Below, piece after piece: positions 1 to 11,800 of a stretch of 64,000 bases of DNA. How positions within the stretch are numbered: position 1 is the stretch's first letter; the number at the start of each line of letters is the position of its first letter. The notes beneath the pieces are model-generated. The model did no database searches. It was given only the letters and a program-made list of their open reading frames with translations, and had not been told where the DNA came from. Source of the stretch: Ciona intestinalis (Eukaryota > Chordata > Ascidiacea > Phlebobranchia > Cionidae); NCBI RefSeq assembly GCF_000224145.3, contig NC_020176.2:682693-746692 (forward strand), written 5' to 3'. The position numbers were made by a program, and so were the translations under genes.

Positions 1-202
1 CGTAACCTCACATTAAAAGTTCAACAAGTCATCATGAAGAACCCATGAAGAACACTCCGCTTTAACAAACATTTGCTCCAAGAACTTCTAATCTCTTCCA
101 ACCTCGTCCTTGAGACATTCGTCTGGTGCTAGGTCCTTCAAGGCGCTTAATATTTCTCAAGTATCCAGTGTATTTGGCTGGCTTAAGCCTTAGTTGGGAA
201 AA

Positions 203-397
203 TATAGTACCGTTGGGGAAGATGGGACACCTTTTCATGCTATTTTCTTCTCCTATTTGGTAGTAAACAAAAACCTTTCGAAGAATTATAAAACCGTACC
301 TGCACAACTCCCATAGACCGTTGTTATTTGTTTAAAACACAATCATGATATTTCAATATTATGTGCTGATGGTGTCATGTCTTCCCCACCCTAATAT
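203..397 (+). mobile_element. MITE, subfamily A (Cimi-1-like)
   Basis: Near full-length copy with both inverted ends (left end TATAGTA..., right end ...CCCTAATATA). The core is shared with all other copies: a GTAGTAAACAAA block, a TTATAAAACCGTA block, then GACCGTTGTTA. The right-hand terminal repeat reads GTGTCATGTCTTCCCCACCC. No ORF, so non-autonomous. Confidence 0.85.
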
Positions 398-2947
398 ATA
401 TCTTAACGTGGGGCTCGAAATTACTTTTAACGAAGAAGCTAGGGCAGACTAAAAAAATGCTTACATGCTGGCAATAAACATTGAATAACTCGTGACGTTT
501 ACAAGGGCTTCCCCCCATTGATTGAACTGACACTAAATGAGTAAAAGCGGCCTTGGAATGAATGTCCGGTCAAAACTATGTGAACGAAAAACAATTAGAA
601 ACTTTTAGTAAATAAAAATAGATCAGAAACCAAGGAAAACTATTGTGGCAAGATCAAACAAACGTTATTTATCTTTTCGAACACAGCACCGTGTATCAAA
701 TTAAATAAACAACGATGGGGGTTAGAAACCAAACGACATTTGTTCAACTCGCTATAATGGGTAAAGTACTGAGTAAATGTGTAAAATAAAGGGCAGCTGC
801 TAAACCCGCCACGTTTAATTATAGATTGCATCAGTTGGCATTACTGGGACATAACGTTCATTCCCGGCTTAATGGCCGATAAATATCATTGGCGTCCATG
901 GTGCTAAAAATAGCTTTTAAAGTAGATTGAGCTATTTCCTCGCGGTTTCTTTAACGAAAATGTTAGTGATGCGACACCTACGATGATTGACAGACTGATA
1001 AATTATAGATGTTAAGACTGGCTCCCAAGGCTTGTATAAATGATGGGCGCTTCGTCATATAAAACACGGGGGACATATCATATGAATCATTGGATTTTTT
1101 TAACGCTTTAGGAACAAAATCTTTAAATATAGCGGTATGTTTAATATACGCTTTTATATTGGTGCTTTTTTGGATTAAATACACTGGGATCATTTAAATA
1201 AATGTAAAATATGTGGGGTCCAAAAAAGCCCATACTTTAATATTACAGTACTTCTAAATTCCCAAGCGAGCTCATGTCTATACGCGTAGAAACCTTTCAG
1301 ACAAAAGTAATTTAAGAAATCATTAATAGTTTGAATAATACATAAAGATGACGTCATGTACACATAAATAAAAACGGTAAAAATTACTTGAAATGTCTGG
1401 TCTGTCTGAAATTACTCCTGTTTCATAAACGCTCAAATATAATGTTTTGTCTGCTTACACAACACTGCAGGTGGTCTATAGGTATCTATTTGGTCTGTTC
1501 TCTTATCTATTTGGTCTTGGAACTATTTCTAAGGTTTTTATCAAGTCGTTTATATGCCCTGACGTTAATGTATCTAACACAACTATGTTGTAATAAATCC
1601 CTTTGTTCGCCAACTTAGAAATGGCAACGGCTAAAAGTGGTTTGTTGTTACAAGTTCCCTTTCATCTGAGTAAATGTAACAACACATCATACGAACGCCT
1701 CTACTTGTCTTTTTTCGCTGGGAAAACCCTCTTGCGTTTATGTTCGTATAAAAGTGCAGAGAAATACGAAACAATAATATTATCACAATCGAATAGCAAT
1801 ATACAAATACGTACAACTTATAAACAAATGTTGTTACTGTAATAAAAGTTAATAAATAATATGAACTATAAAACACTCCTACTATAACTTCTGATGTTAC
1901 ACCGCTACGCTAGGATAAATAAGTGATGTCCGTCCAAGCAAAGCACAAACACAGCTTCACTTAGCGCCTAAGTTCTAATCAGTAATTAACACTATGTTCA
2001 ACGCATGCAATGGTTAACTTCTACAAACGCAGCAAAAATCAAAGTCTGTCTATACTCTACTCTATAGCTATAGATACGATTCGGTAAAAACTGTGAGACA
2101 GCTGATCTCACAAACTAGCTAAGATATTCTCACCGTTTCAAGGTCACGGCACACTTTGATACTTGCAATGTGTTGATATTACTCTCTATACTTTAACAAT
2201 TTAATACTTTGCAATTTACACAACGAAACTTCTCGTACTTCATTATTGATAAATCATGAAAGTTTCTGCCACACCTATACAAGTACGTAATAAAAGACAC
2301 ACTACAATACCACAGCATATAGTTTGGGTAACTATATGGTTTAGGCTAGAGTAGGAAAATATGGACCAACTTGGGCTCAAATCGCATGTCTCACGGTGCG
2401 CCATGCTGTATTGTAGCACCTCACGTACGTAGAACAGAATAGGCAACTATTGACTCTGTCCTGTCGATGTCATTCTTGTTGGCTTCGTTTTTTTGTTGAC
2501 ATCCCATTTGGATCCAGCGTTAATTTGTAGATCTATCTATATCAGCGGTTGTTTAATAATGCAACACGCCTACCATGCTATCAAGGATTATTACCTAATG
2601 TACCGAGGGTTTACATTAATTATTTAAGCCTGGCATCGGTTTTGATTTGCAGATTACAATATGCGAACACTGATTCTCGGTTTTTAAGTATGTATTATAT
2701 GTATGTTTACATTTCTATTGGGTTAAAACCCCCAGTCTCTTGCAGCGGGGTTATAACTTATTAATGACGTTTAGCGAAGAAACAATGACGTGTCACGGTA
2801 GTGTCACTATTTAAATTCGAACTCCTTAACCCTAAAATGAAAACCGAGGGTGCCAAATTTGGTTCCGGTTTGGAACTGAACTCCTGTTTGCAATGGTGAA
2901 GGCAGAATAGCTTTAGTTGTGTTTTAATTTCAAAGTTTTAAAAAACA

Positions 2948-3100
2948 TATATAGAAGGTTGGAGTATGGTAGTCCTATTTTCATTCTCTTTTATCATCCC
3001 ATTTAGTAGTAAAAAGGACATTAAGATATAACCGTTAAGATATAACCATTAAAATATAACCGCATGTGTGCTAACGATACCCATCTCTCTTCACATTACA
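2948..3100 (+). mobile_element. Degenerate MITE copy
   Basis: Divergent copy. The left end is recognisable (tatagaaggttggagtatgg), followed by a shortened core with CCCATTTAGTAGTAAA and a trailing GTGCTAACGATACCCATC. The middle is replaced by a short ATATAACCGTTAAG tandem. Confidence 0.6.
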
Positions 3101-4527
3101 AAACTTTCTTTTAATTTTTATCTATTTTCCAAATACAAGCACTTTTATTTTTTTAAACCACCTTAGTTTACACCGCTTAGCTTCGTTATAAAATTTGCTG
3201 TTCATTCTTAACGTAAGCTCTAAAACTAATTACATTCACTGTAAAGTTTTACTTTCCTTTCTGCCCTCCTTTTTAAATTCGAAACCACTCAGCCTCCAAA
3301 ATTTTGCAAAGAAACCTCTCGATCGTTTCCATCAAACACGGTATCTTGTCAGCGGCTGTGAGTCAGTTCTTTCATCTAATAAATAAATTACTTCTTTGGC
3401 TTCTTGTCTTTAATAAACCTCTCACCCAAGTCCTAATGCCCTGCCTGTTTATCTTGTTTACAATACTAGAATGTCAAACGAGATGGAAACCGTTAGCACA
3501 TAATCCCCTATTGGCTCACCTCACTGAAGTTTTTAATAATCAAGATCGCTATTTTAGAGTCGTGAGGATCCAGTTGTATAATTCTATAAATATGCCTGTT
3601 TACTACCAATTAAACGATAAAACAGAATAATAATAAATATAATAATATAACCCTATCCCAACTTCTATATATATAAGCTAAGAAAATGCATTCTTTCTTT
3701 TTAAAATATTCTTCTAAGGACCTTGACTCTCGCCAGGCCTCTCCGGTCTCATGTAAGAGTTATAGTGTAAAAATAAGCTGGCGTTTTTACTTCTCCCCAT
3801 ATCCTCATGCAGCGGGGTACGAGAAGCCCTAGTCATTACACAGATCTCGAAAAGGGCACGGAATAAATCAATAAACGTTCCCATCTCATGCATAAATTGA
3901 TTTGTATATCTTCTTTTTTTTAAATTGAAATAATAATTGGAACAAAAATTGAAACAGCTTTCGGGAATTGTTGTTTTTTTGCTTTATTAGTAAAACTACC
4001 AAACCAATTTTTGGGCGGGCGAAGCAAGTACATCTGTATATTTTCTGTTAAGTATAGTGTACATGTCTCGGTTATGATTTGCTCCAACTGCCATGGTTTT
4101 TGACCCATAATTTTCGATCTTTTAAATATCGAGGTGGAAGAGATAAACACATTATCGTTTGTTGAATCAAAGCACCGATGCATAAACGATAATCTATACT
4201 CATACACCGACTGCTGCGTTAATACTGTGGTAGCATTCGAAGCATGCTTAACAATGCAAACGCATTTAACCCGTTGTAAATTAATAAAAGTGCGCCTGTT
4301 AGCGGCACAACGTTCCAACTTTACACAAACACTAGGTGGTGTAACTGACGCATTGCAAGAATTGCGCTAATATTTATATTGAGTGTTAATGTGTTTTTGT
4401 CATCTGTGTATTAGGTGCTACAATCACCAAGGCAATATATAGTACCTTGTGATAATATGGATTCAGTTAGCACATATATCCCATATTTCCCAATCACGTT
4501 TACCCATCTTACCCAACCTACTATATG

Positions 4528-4721
4528 TATGTAGTAGGGTGGGGAAAGATGGGACAGCTATTTATTCTACTTCATTTTCCCATTTGGTTGTAAACAAAAA
4601 ATACTCAAAGAATGATAAAACCGTATCCTCAAGATTCACATCGACTGTTGTTAATTGTTTAAAACACGAAAGGGTATTTGGATATTATGTAAAAAAAATA
4701 TCTTCCCCTACCCTAGTATAC
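4528..4721 (+). mobile_element. MITE, subfamily A
   Basis: Full-length copy with AGTAGGGTGGGGAAAGATGG at the left and CTTCCCCTACCCTAGTATA at the right. The stretch just before it (about 4449-4527) looks like the end of another, inverted copy (tagcacatatatcccatat ... taccca acctactata), so two copies may be abutted. Confidence 0.85.
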
Positions 4722-4831
4722 AGAAAGTAAAGACGTTTTAGTCTTTTAATTTTGACTGGTGCTTCTTCTGCTGTGCCGCCCTATAACGTTATAGTTAGAT
4801 CATAAAAGAAACGAATTATTTTCCAAATGCA

Positions 4832-4837
4832 TTTATT
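4832..4837 (-). terminator. Candidate poly(A) signal for the CART-like gene
   Basis: The plus strand reads TTTATT, which is AATAAA on the minus strand, about 290 bases downstream of the stop codon at 5127-5129. It is the first canonical hexamer I see there. Cleavage position is not determined. Confidence 0.3.
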
Positions 4838-5126
4838 GACACATTACAACATCGATAATAACAATAAGTATATACACTATGTGATATAATTAATTGTTTT
4901 ACTGCAGCAATGGGAATGGGCAGAGCATACGAAATAACAGTCAGGTTAAGCGTGAAAGGTAAAGTGTTAAAAATTTACGTATTTGAAAGAAAAATCGGTT
5001 ATAATTTTTGGATTATGTAAATTAAGTATCTACATTCTACACTACAGTTTGCAAGATGTGAATGTACTGTTACGTATAAATGAACATTGTTGCGTTTGGG
5101 TGTATATTGTTACGTTTGAATAAAGA

Positions 5127-8100
5127 TTACAAGCATTCATATCCATAGCCTGGAGACTTCTGGCAGCGAGTTCTACCAGGACAAGTACATCGTTGCCAAC
5201 GGTGGCGGCCTCTGAATCCCAAACATTGTTGTCCGGGTGGGCACTGGAATATAATGGTTGTTTTTTAATCAATGCATCATATATGCAACTATACGTAGAT
5301 TCCCTTGCGAGACATGATTTGGCATTGTGTATTTTACAAAGAAACAAAAATGTGGTATTGTTTTAAAGTAATGAGACAACTCTGGCATATAACCCCAAAT
5401 CCCATGGCGTGCCACGCTGTGGTATCTAATCCATATGGAAAGCTATTGGCATTGGTTCAAAATTTGAATATTAATGCATTTTTTAAGTAGTAGTGAAGTC
5501 CACTTAATAAAAGCATTGCACTAACGTAAAAACACGAGTTATTTAGTTTCCTGGGGTAAGATGGGACACATATTCTTTTACCGTCCCATTCGGTAGTAAA
5601 AAAAAAACAGTAGTCCCGCGAGCCAAAGAGACGGAAACCTGGTATTTAGGCGCTAACGGTATCCTATCTAACTCCACATCATATTGCGGTTGTTAAATTT
5701 GACTATGTATATGGATGAGGTTCTACAACGAGGCACAACAAGGACTTGGGAATTAAACTACGTCGTTTGCTCATTATTGTCAACTACATTAAGTAAACTG
5801 TATTAAAAAATCTGACAAAGGGTAACCAGTATTACCCACCAAACAAATTATAATCGCAAGTTATAATTATGTGTTGCTGTATAACGAATATTTCGTAATC
5901 GTCCAAGTTTCACTATAGCAAACGCAAATTCATTCGAGCGTTCATTTTGCCCGCTTTACAAAGTTGGTGCGATTTGTAATCAGCGTTGACGTGCCTGTAG
6001 GACGATTATGGCGTGTCGTCGTTGCTTGTGTTGGTGTTGTGCAGGTTTGGTAGCGTTGTGGTGGCAGTTAGAGCTTAAACAGTTATTTGTTTATGAAGTA
6101 TGTGTTTGCAGTATACCATTGATTTTGTGAAGTTCTGTAGTTGTTTCATAGACGTAAAAAGTTTGTGTTTTGTCTGTTTGAAAGCATTTATAGGTTTCAA
6201 CAGTTGTATCTTCATGTTCTTTGATTTCATGTGTTTACTTTTGCAGTGAAACCGTACGTCACTTTACTGATAGTTTTTTATGTTTTCCTTAGAACGTTGG
6301 GGTAAATGTCGTTGTTTTATTTAGCAATATTTAATTGTGTGTTTTGCAAAATGACTGTAAACGTGCGTAGTTGTGTAGGTATGGCAGATTTGTCGTTTAA
6401 CTTGGTCGAACACAGACAAAAATCACTGATCCACTACCGTGCCTCGCAGTAGGACATTAACCCCATAGAATAGATTGCCGAAATATTCGTGTTAACAGAG
6501 TTAACATAAGACTCACATATTGCCGAACTACTTTAATGTAGAATCTCTTCATTATATTAGTAAGTGGATCTCTCTCTTCTTTATTGTCGTTCCCGTCCGC
6601 TTCACCTTCTGTTTAATTAAATGCAAAAGTTTATCACCCACAAAGTAACATACGTGGTAACTTGTAAGCTGGCACGAGGTGTATGAAACAGAACAACCGT
6701 TTTAAAGACTGTTGTTTTTCGGTCACACGAGGTTGAAGCATTTTACATTCATTTAAAATTTTCCAACGGTTTATCTGGTATAAAAATGTATTGTATTTCC
6801 TACACTTCGTCGTTGTGAAAAATTGTTTGCATCATGCCTGGAGCAGAATTAACAAGATATTTAAAAATTTATGTGACTATGTTATATACAGTACATAGAC
6901 TATATTCATACGCGCAGTTTTATATGCGGGGTTTTTCAATTTTCTACATTAAATTTGCCACGCGAAATCAAATTTTAGAATCGTTAGACTACTACCTATA
7001 CGACCTACGTAGTCATGGTGTATTTATTTTGCCTCATACGTCCAATTATAAAAATGTATTACTTTTTAATATTTGCATATTATTAATAACGCAGCACTTA
7101 ATATTTTCCATACACTTCTGATATATTGAATATTATTGACTGTTTCGTGTTTACAACACTCGTAAATGCCAAATATTTCTAACGATAATGTTATTTCTAT
7201 TGATTTCTACATATACAAGTGACGTATATATACGGGTTCCATATGCTGTATGGAAATGCTGTATTGAACAATATGCAGGTAAACATATTTTGTCCCACGG
7301 TGACTTATAGTCGTTAAAGCGATCGTATCATTTTAGTTAACGAAACGGGGTTCGATGCCGGATATTCTGCTTGTTAATTATTTTATACCAATAGATGCCA
7401 CACTCTGCGCCCCGGTGATAAATGTGAGCATGTAAGGCTCCCAATTACCATTAGTATAATAAGAAGTAAGAGAATGCAACTTATTTGACCTTGCAACTTA
7501 TAATTAACTACCGGGTTAAATCGTTTGCCCCTTAAATGGGGCACATATAATATCAATATGTTAGCATTTATGACGAATCGTTACTTTAATAAGTCTGTTA
7601 GCAAAAGTTGCTCATGTACACGTTTGTTATAAGTGTGTGGCGTCTTAGGTTAAAATATTTAGATTTTTAATTTTTACCCATGTCATATTTTTCTCTGGTG
7701 TCCTCCATTTTCTGGTCACCGTCGGTTAAATCCTGTAAGAAATAGAGGTAACTTAAATAAATTTATGGTAGTTTGGGAAAAGATCTATCTTTTTATTCTC
7801 TTTATCGTTTCAGTTGGTTGTAAACGAAAGAATACTTACTGTATTAAATAACTGTATATCTTTACGGTTATATAAAAAATAGTTGTTAATTGTCAAAAAA
7901 ACGGTACAAGAAAATATGGGATATCGTGCGCTAACTGCATCCATCTTACCCCAACCTACTATATTATCAATTAAAAATGAATTTCGTTTATTTCCTGATC
8001 TTACCGGATTAGTTTCTTCTTCTTGAAGCCGCGAAAGAACTTCAATCGCTCTGTCGATGTCTTCGTCGTTTATGACGTCCCTGACGTCATCTTGAGCCGT

Positions 8101-8151
8101 TGTGACGTCATATAACACCATCAATACCACGAATAAAAATGTGAGTTTCAT
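5127..8151 (-). CDS. CART-like neuropeptide precursor, 4 exons
   Basis: Exons (minus strand): 8005-8151, 7678-7732, 6517-6608, 5127-5243. All introns are GT-AG with phases 0, 1, 0, giving 136 residues. Exon 1 starts at ATG 8151 with a signal peptide (MKLTFLFVVLMVLYDVTTA), then an acidic, helix-prone stretch (DEDIDRAIEVLSRLQEEE). Exon 3 supplies a dibasic KR site followed by FYIKVVRQY. Exon 4 begins at the first cysteine and has the pattern C-x5-C-x11-C-x-C-x5-C-x9-C-L-stop. From memory, vertebrate CART has C-x5-C-x11-C-x-C-x5-C-x6-C-L, also preceded by a KR site and a Tyr/Lys-rich linker. CART is a secreted peptide of neurons and endocrine cells in appetite and stress signalling; the role here is inferred. 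Intron 1 contains a MITE. Exon joins are not transcript-verified; the cysteine exon is the most secure part. Confidence 0.78.
5551..5675 (+). mobile_element. Degenerate MITE copy
   Basis: Partial copy: TGGGGTAAGATGGGACACAT, then CGTCCCATTCGGTAGTAAA, and a trailing GCTAACGGTATCC. It lies in the last intron of the CART-like gene. The right inverted end is lost. Confidence 0.65.
6655..6756 (+). mobile_element. SINE 3' body fragment
   Basis: Matches the 3' body of the tRNA-headed SINE seen at 39126-39300: GGCACGAGGTGTATGAAACA, then a GACTGTTGTTTTTCGGTCAC-like block, ending in the ACATTCATTTA tail. The tRNA head is missing. It lies just upstream (minus sense) of exon 3 of the CART-like gene. Confidence 0.55.
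7765..7963 (+). mobile_element. MITE, subfamily B
   Basis: Full-length copy of the subfamily whose right end reads CCATCTTACCCCAACCTACT instead of the CTTCCCCCACCC form. It lies in intron 1 of the CART-like gene, 42 bases from the donor at 8004. Confidence 0.8.
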
Positions 8152-8898
8152 GTTTGTCTTTTTTATATAGGATATTTATGAAACAGTATAAAGTAAAAAA
8201 TCTACGAAAAAAATAAAACAGTTTTACAATTGCCTAAATCTAGTCCCGTTTTACCAATTTTTCGCATACAGATGTCTAAAACTGTAAATTTATAAATATA
8301 GTGTTTTTTATTTTGTCCATAACACATGAACACTCGACTAACTGCTGTACCAGATTAACAAATACAGCTTCTACAGTCTTTATAGCTGTAACGTCTGTTT
8401 CGAATACGGCTTTTCCAACGGTGCCTGTCTAGTTTTATAGAGCGAACCTTTTTCTTTCCACAATCAAAGGCAGAGGAAAAGTAAACAGGACAAGATTTTC
8501 CAATTTATTTCGTCTTGCGATAAATTTAAATTTGTTTGTTGAGACTTATTGCTTTTACAATGTTATTTGTGGTTAGTATAGTCCTAATTCCCATTTGCAA
8601 ACTTTTGTGTACGACGAATTAGTTCGTAACCGCAATTTATTTTCTGCCCGACGTTTTGTGAATAATTAAAAAGTTTTATTCTATTTGATGCAAAATGTTA
8701 AAAATTTAGTTTTTAATTTAAAATCAGACTTGAAAACTGGTTTGTGACACTATGACGTCAGATTTGTTAGATTTACACGTAATACTTACTCCTTATGACG
8801 TAATAAGTGCTTAATCTGATAAATTACGTGCATGGGAAAATTTAGGATTCTTATTTTTTAGTTAATTTTCTAATTTTTTTTGTTGTAATAAAAAAACT
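8152..8898. promoter_or_regulatory. Divergent intergenic region, CART-like gene / orphan gene
   Basis: About 750 bases separate two genes read in opposite directions, so both promoters should lie here. A palindromic CRE-type octamer TGACGTCA is at 8753-8760 and TGACGTAA at 8796. The same octamer is so frequent across this window that its presence alone is weak evidence. No clear TATA box at a usual distance was found for either gene. Confidence 0.35.
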
Positions 8899-11800
8899 AT
8901 GGTTTTAAAATATACAGGAGAAGAATTATATAAATCAACATACGCATCGCTGTACAGGAAAAATCCGGAAGATACAAAATGTCGACCAAAATATCATCAG
9001 GTATATATTTTATTTTAATTTTTCCTAATTTTTTCATAGGCCGAATTTTAATAACAGGCAAAAACTTAACGCTTGAATTTACTTTTGCTGTTGGATGGAA
9101 ATTGGGGCTATAACGAAATATTTTATAAAGAGCAGTAGATAGTTATACCTTGGGATCAAAATTTATCTAATGTGTGGTAGCATTAATTTTATTAGAAAAT
9201 TGACCAAATGTGCTAAATCCCAGACCCATAGCGTGCCTCGCTGCAGCGTAGGATCCCCACCATATATGGAATAGAATACGAAGCAACATAATACTAATCG
9301 AATGAAAAAAACAAATTGAGGGAAATATTGCTTTAATATGACGAAGTTGCCCTTTAACGTTTAATTAAAATTTACATGATCTAAAAAGCTGTTAATATAT
9401 CTAATGTAAAATACCAGCTAAAATATTTATCGCTTTTTTTCCTATCTTTTACACGCATGGTGAAATGTATTGATAATCAAAATGCAAGCCAACAAAATGC
9501 ATTAATATTTAATAGTTGGCATGTATTGAATGTTGATATAAATAAACCTAAATATTAAAGCATTATATCTTGTTCGATACAGTATCATTACAGCGTTTCA
9601 ATTTAATGGTGTTTGGTTTATTAGAAAAAAATATTAGTTATAGTAGGGTGGGGGAAGATGGAACAGCTTTCAATCTTTTTGTCATCCCATTTAGTAGTAA
9701 ACTAAGAACATTTAAATTAAGAATTATAAAACCGTATCCTTACGACTTCTGTAGACCGTACCGTTGTTTAAAACACGATCAGGATTTTTAGATGTTATGT
9801 ACTAAAGGTGTCCCATTTCCCCCCACCCTGCTATAAGTTATTTTTAACCTTTAATTAAAAAAAAAAACATTTTTAAAAGTCTTTTTTATAATTTCCCACC
9901 AAACGTTGGAATTAAATTGAAATAATATATTTCAACTTTTTTTAAAGCGTTTCTATCATTATTTCAGCTTGTAAGTCTGAGTGTCGACGCTGCTAACCAA
10001 GTGAGATCCCGCAACCACCCTGATTATATCGGTACTCGAAAGTTTGTGCGACCCCCTGGTCTTGACCATGATTACCCCATTTGTTTGGGGCTTGGTAGTT
10101 ACGTGGATGTCCCATTACAAAAGTAAGTGAATGCGCAATATGCTAGAGATATAATTCACCTTATCGTTTAAAATATGTTTACTGAGCATTGGTTAATGTT
10201 GTTAGGTTAAACGTATGTGTTTGATGATATAGTAGGATAGGGGAAGATGGGACACTTATTTATTTAATATTCTCGTCCCATTTTCTAATAAACAAAAAAC
10301 ATTCAAAGAATTATTAAACCGATTTCTTAGGATTCCCATAGACCGTTGTTAATTGTTTAAATCACGATCAGAATATGTGGATATTATGTGCTAAAGGTGT
10401 AAAACACTCGGGAACTATAAAAAGCTAATTAACATAAATTTATTGCGAAATACGTTAATGTGTTCAAAAACGTTTTAAGCGTTTACAAAGCGGTAAAAAG
10501 TTTATAACAGTTAGTAAGATATTTTTAACAACGCCCTTTTGGAGTCCAAAAGATCAAATGATATGATACTGTGTAAAGAGACTATGTAAATAAAGAGACT
10601 AATAAATGTTATTTCAGTAAAAAATTAGGCTTAAAATCTTAAATAATAAAACGTTGCCGTACCCACAAAGAATTGTGTATTTAAGATAAGATTAAATGAT
10701 CAGATAAGCATTTTATTGAATGTAGGGAAGTGTTTAAACATCATTATGTCAATCAAGGCTGTCGTCTTTAATACAACATCTTGTCTGTTAAACTGTAAAG
10801 TTGCGTGTTCACTTAACATGCGTGACGGGTTCACATCGTGTTTACTTTCTAAGTGACTGCTGAAGACACGAATCCTTGGACGGCTGTTGACGTGTTTAGG
10901 TGGTCGGGCTAAGGCGTGACATTTTCCGATAAACATATTATAACACTACATACCATGTATTAGGTTGGGGGGGGGGTGCTCCATATTTTCATTCCAATTA
11001 TATAACTGAATTATATAACTGTATCCTAATAATGACTCTAAAACTCTAAAAGGTGTTTTTAATTGCTAAAAACAACGATCGGGAAATTGTTTCTTTGTGA
11101 GCTAACGGTATCCATCTTACCCCACAGAACTATGTTGTTATTATTATTATTATAATTTGAATACTTCGATCTATCTTCGATCTCTCTTCGACGCTTGCAG
11201 TTTTTCAGTCAATTAAAACGAAGCTTTAATTGACTGGATGGCCGTGTTGTGACGTTTGTGGTTGTTGGTGGTTATTCAAAGAACAACAGTCATATAAAAT
11301 AAACAAGGAATATTTAATTTTGAACTTTGTGCACCTGTTGGATGTCATTGATTTTGTAAAAGTCTTTATCCCTAATGGAACAAGTTTGACGTAAAAAAGT
11401 CAATCAAAAATTGTAAATAAACAAATATACCGAATTCCTACTTTTAATGTAGAAGTAAAAAACTTGAAAATTGTGGAAAAGTCTCTTCATTTTTAATTAT
11501 TTATAGCCTTGTAAAATCGCTGTTTAAATTATCTCTCCATCAAACACGAAACTAACGAGTTTTCTCCCATCTACAGCACAGATAAGCCAATCGTGCGAAC
11601 GGACCCGCCACAGAAATGTAATCTAGCAGCAAGCAGTCCAGGTTAGTTGCTTGACAAGCTAAAACCATATACCGCCCCTAATCCATTTTTTATGCCTCGC
11701 CACTGTAAAGGGTGTTGTGCTACATCTCGTACCACCTTGACGTGGTAATTCAACACCATGAGCTTTGAAATAATTATAAGCTTGTCGAACCAGCGACCGC

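Larger units (their letters stand above)
1..5126. other. Intergenic tract, no gene recognised
   Basis: I see no supportable coding exon here. The stretch holds MITE copies near 203-397, 2948-3100 and 4528-4721, plus a degenerate dispersed repeat around 2340-2440. Open frames such as 3920-4318 (minus) and 4134-4370 (plus) overlap antisense to each other, use ordinary AT-rich codons, and match no family I know. The 3' end of the CART-like transcript probably lies within 4832-5126. Confidence 0.5.

Noticed and set aside
3920..4318. 132-codon minus-strand open frame
   Set aside because: No recognisable domain, no codon bias, and it overlaps another open frame on the plus strand (4134-4370). One frame of this length is expected by chance in 64 kb of this composition.
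4909..4957. Exon-like stretch: TTTTACTGCAG, then MGMGRAYEITVRLSVK, then a GTAAAG donor
   Set aside because: Good splice signals, but too short to identify. I found no partner exon with matching phase on the plus strand nearby.
5960..5994. A 35-base micro-exon that would also link CART-like exon 2 to the cysteine exon in phase
   Set aside because: Phases fit, but it encodes no cleavage site. The 92-base exon at 6517-6608 fits phases too, has a strong GTGAGT donor, and supplies the KR site expected in this family.
7667..7677. Ending the secreted peptide in exon 2 at TAA (70-residue form ending MGKN)
   Set aside because: Reading through is possible, but a phase-1 donor (ATGG|GTAAAA) sits there, and the downstream exons complete a recognisable CART-like domain. 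Kept only as a possible unspliced form.
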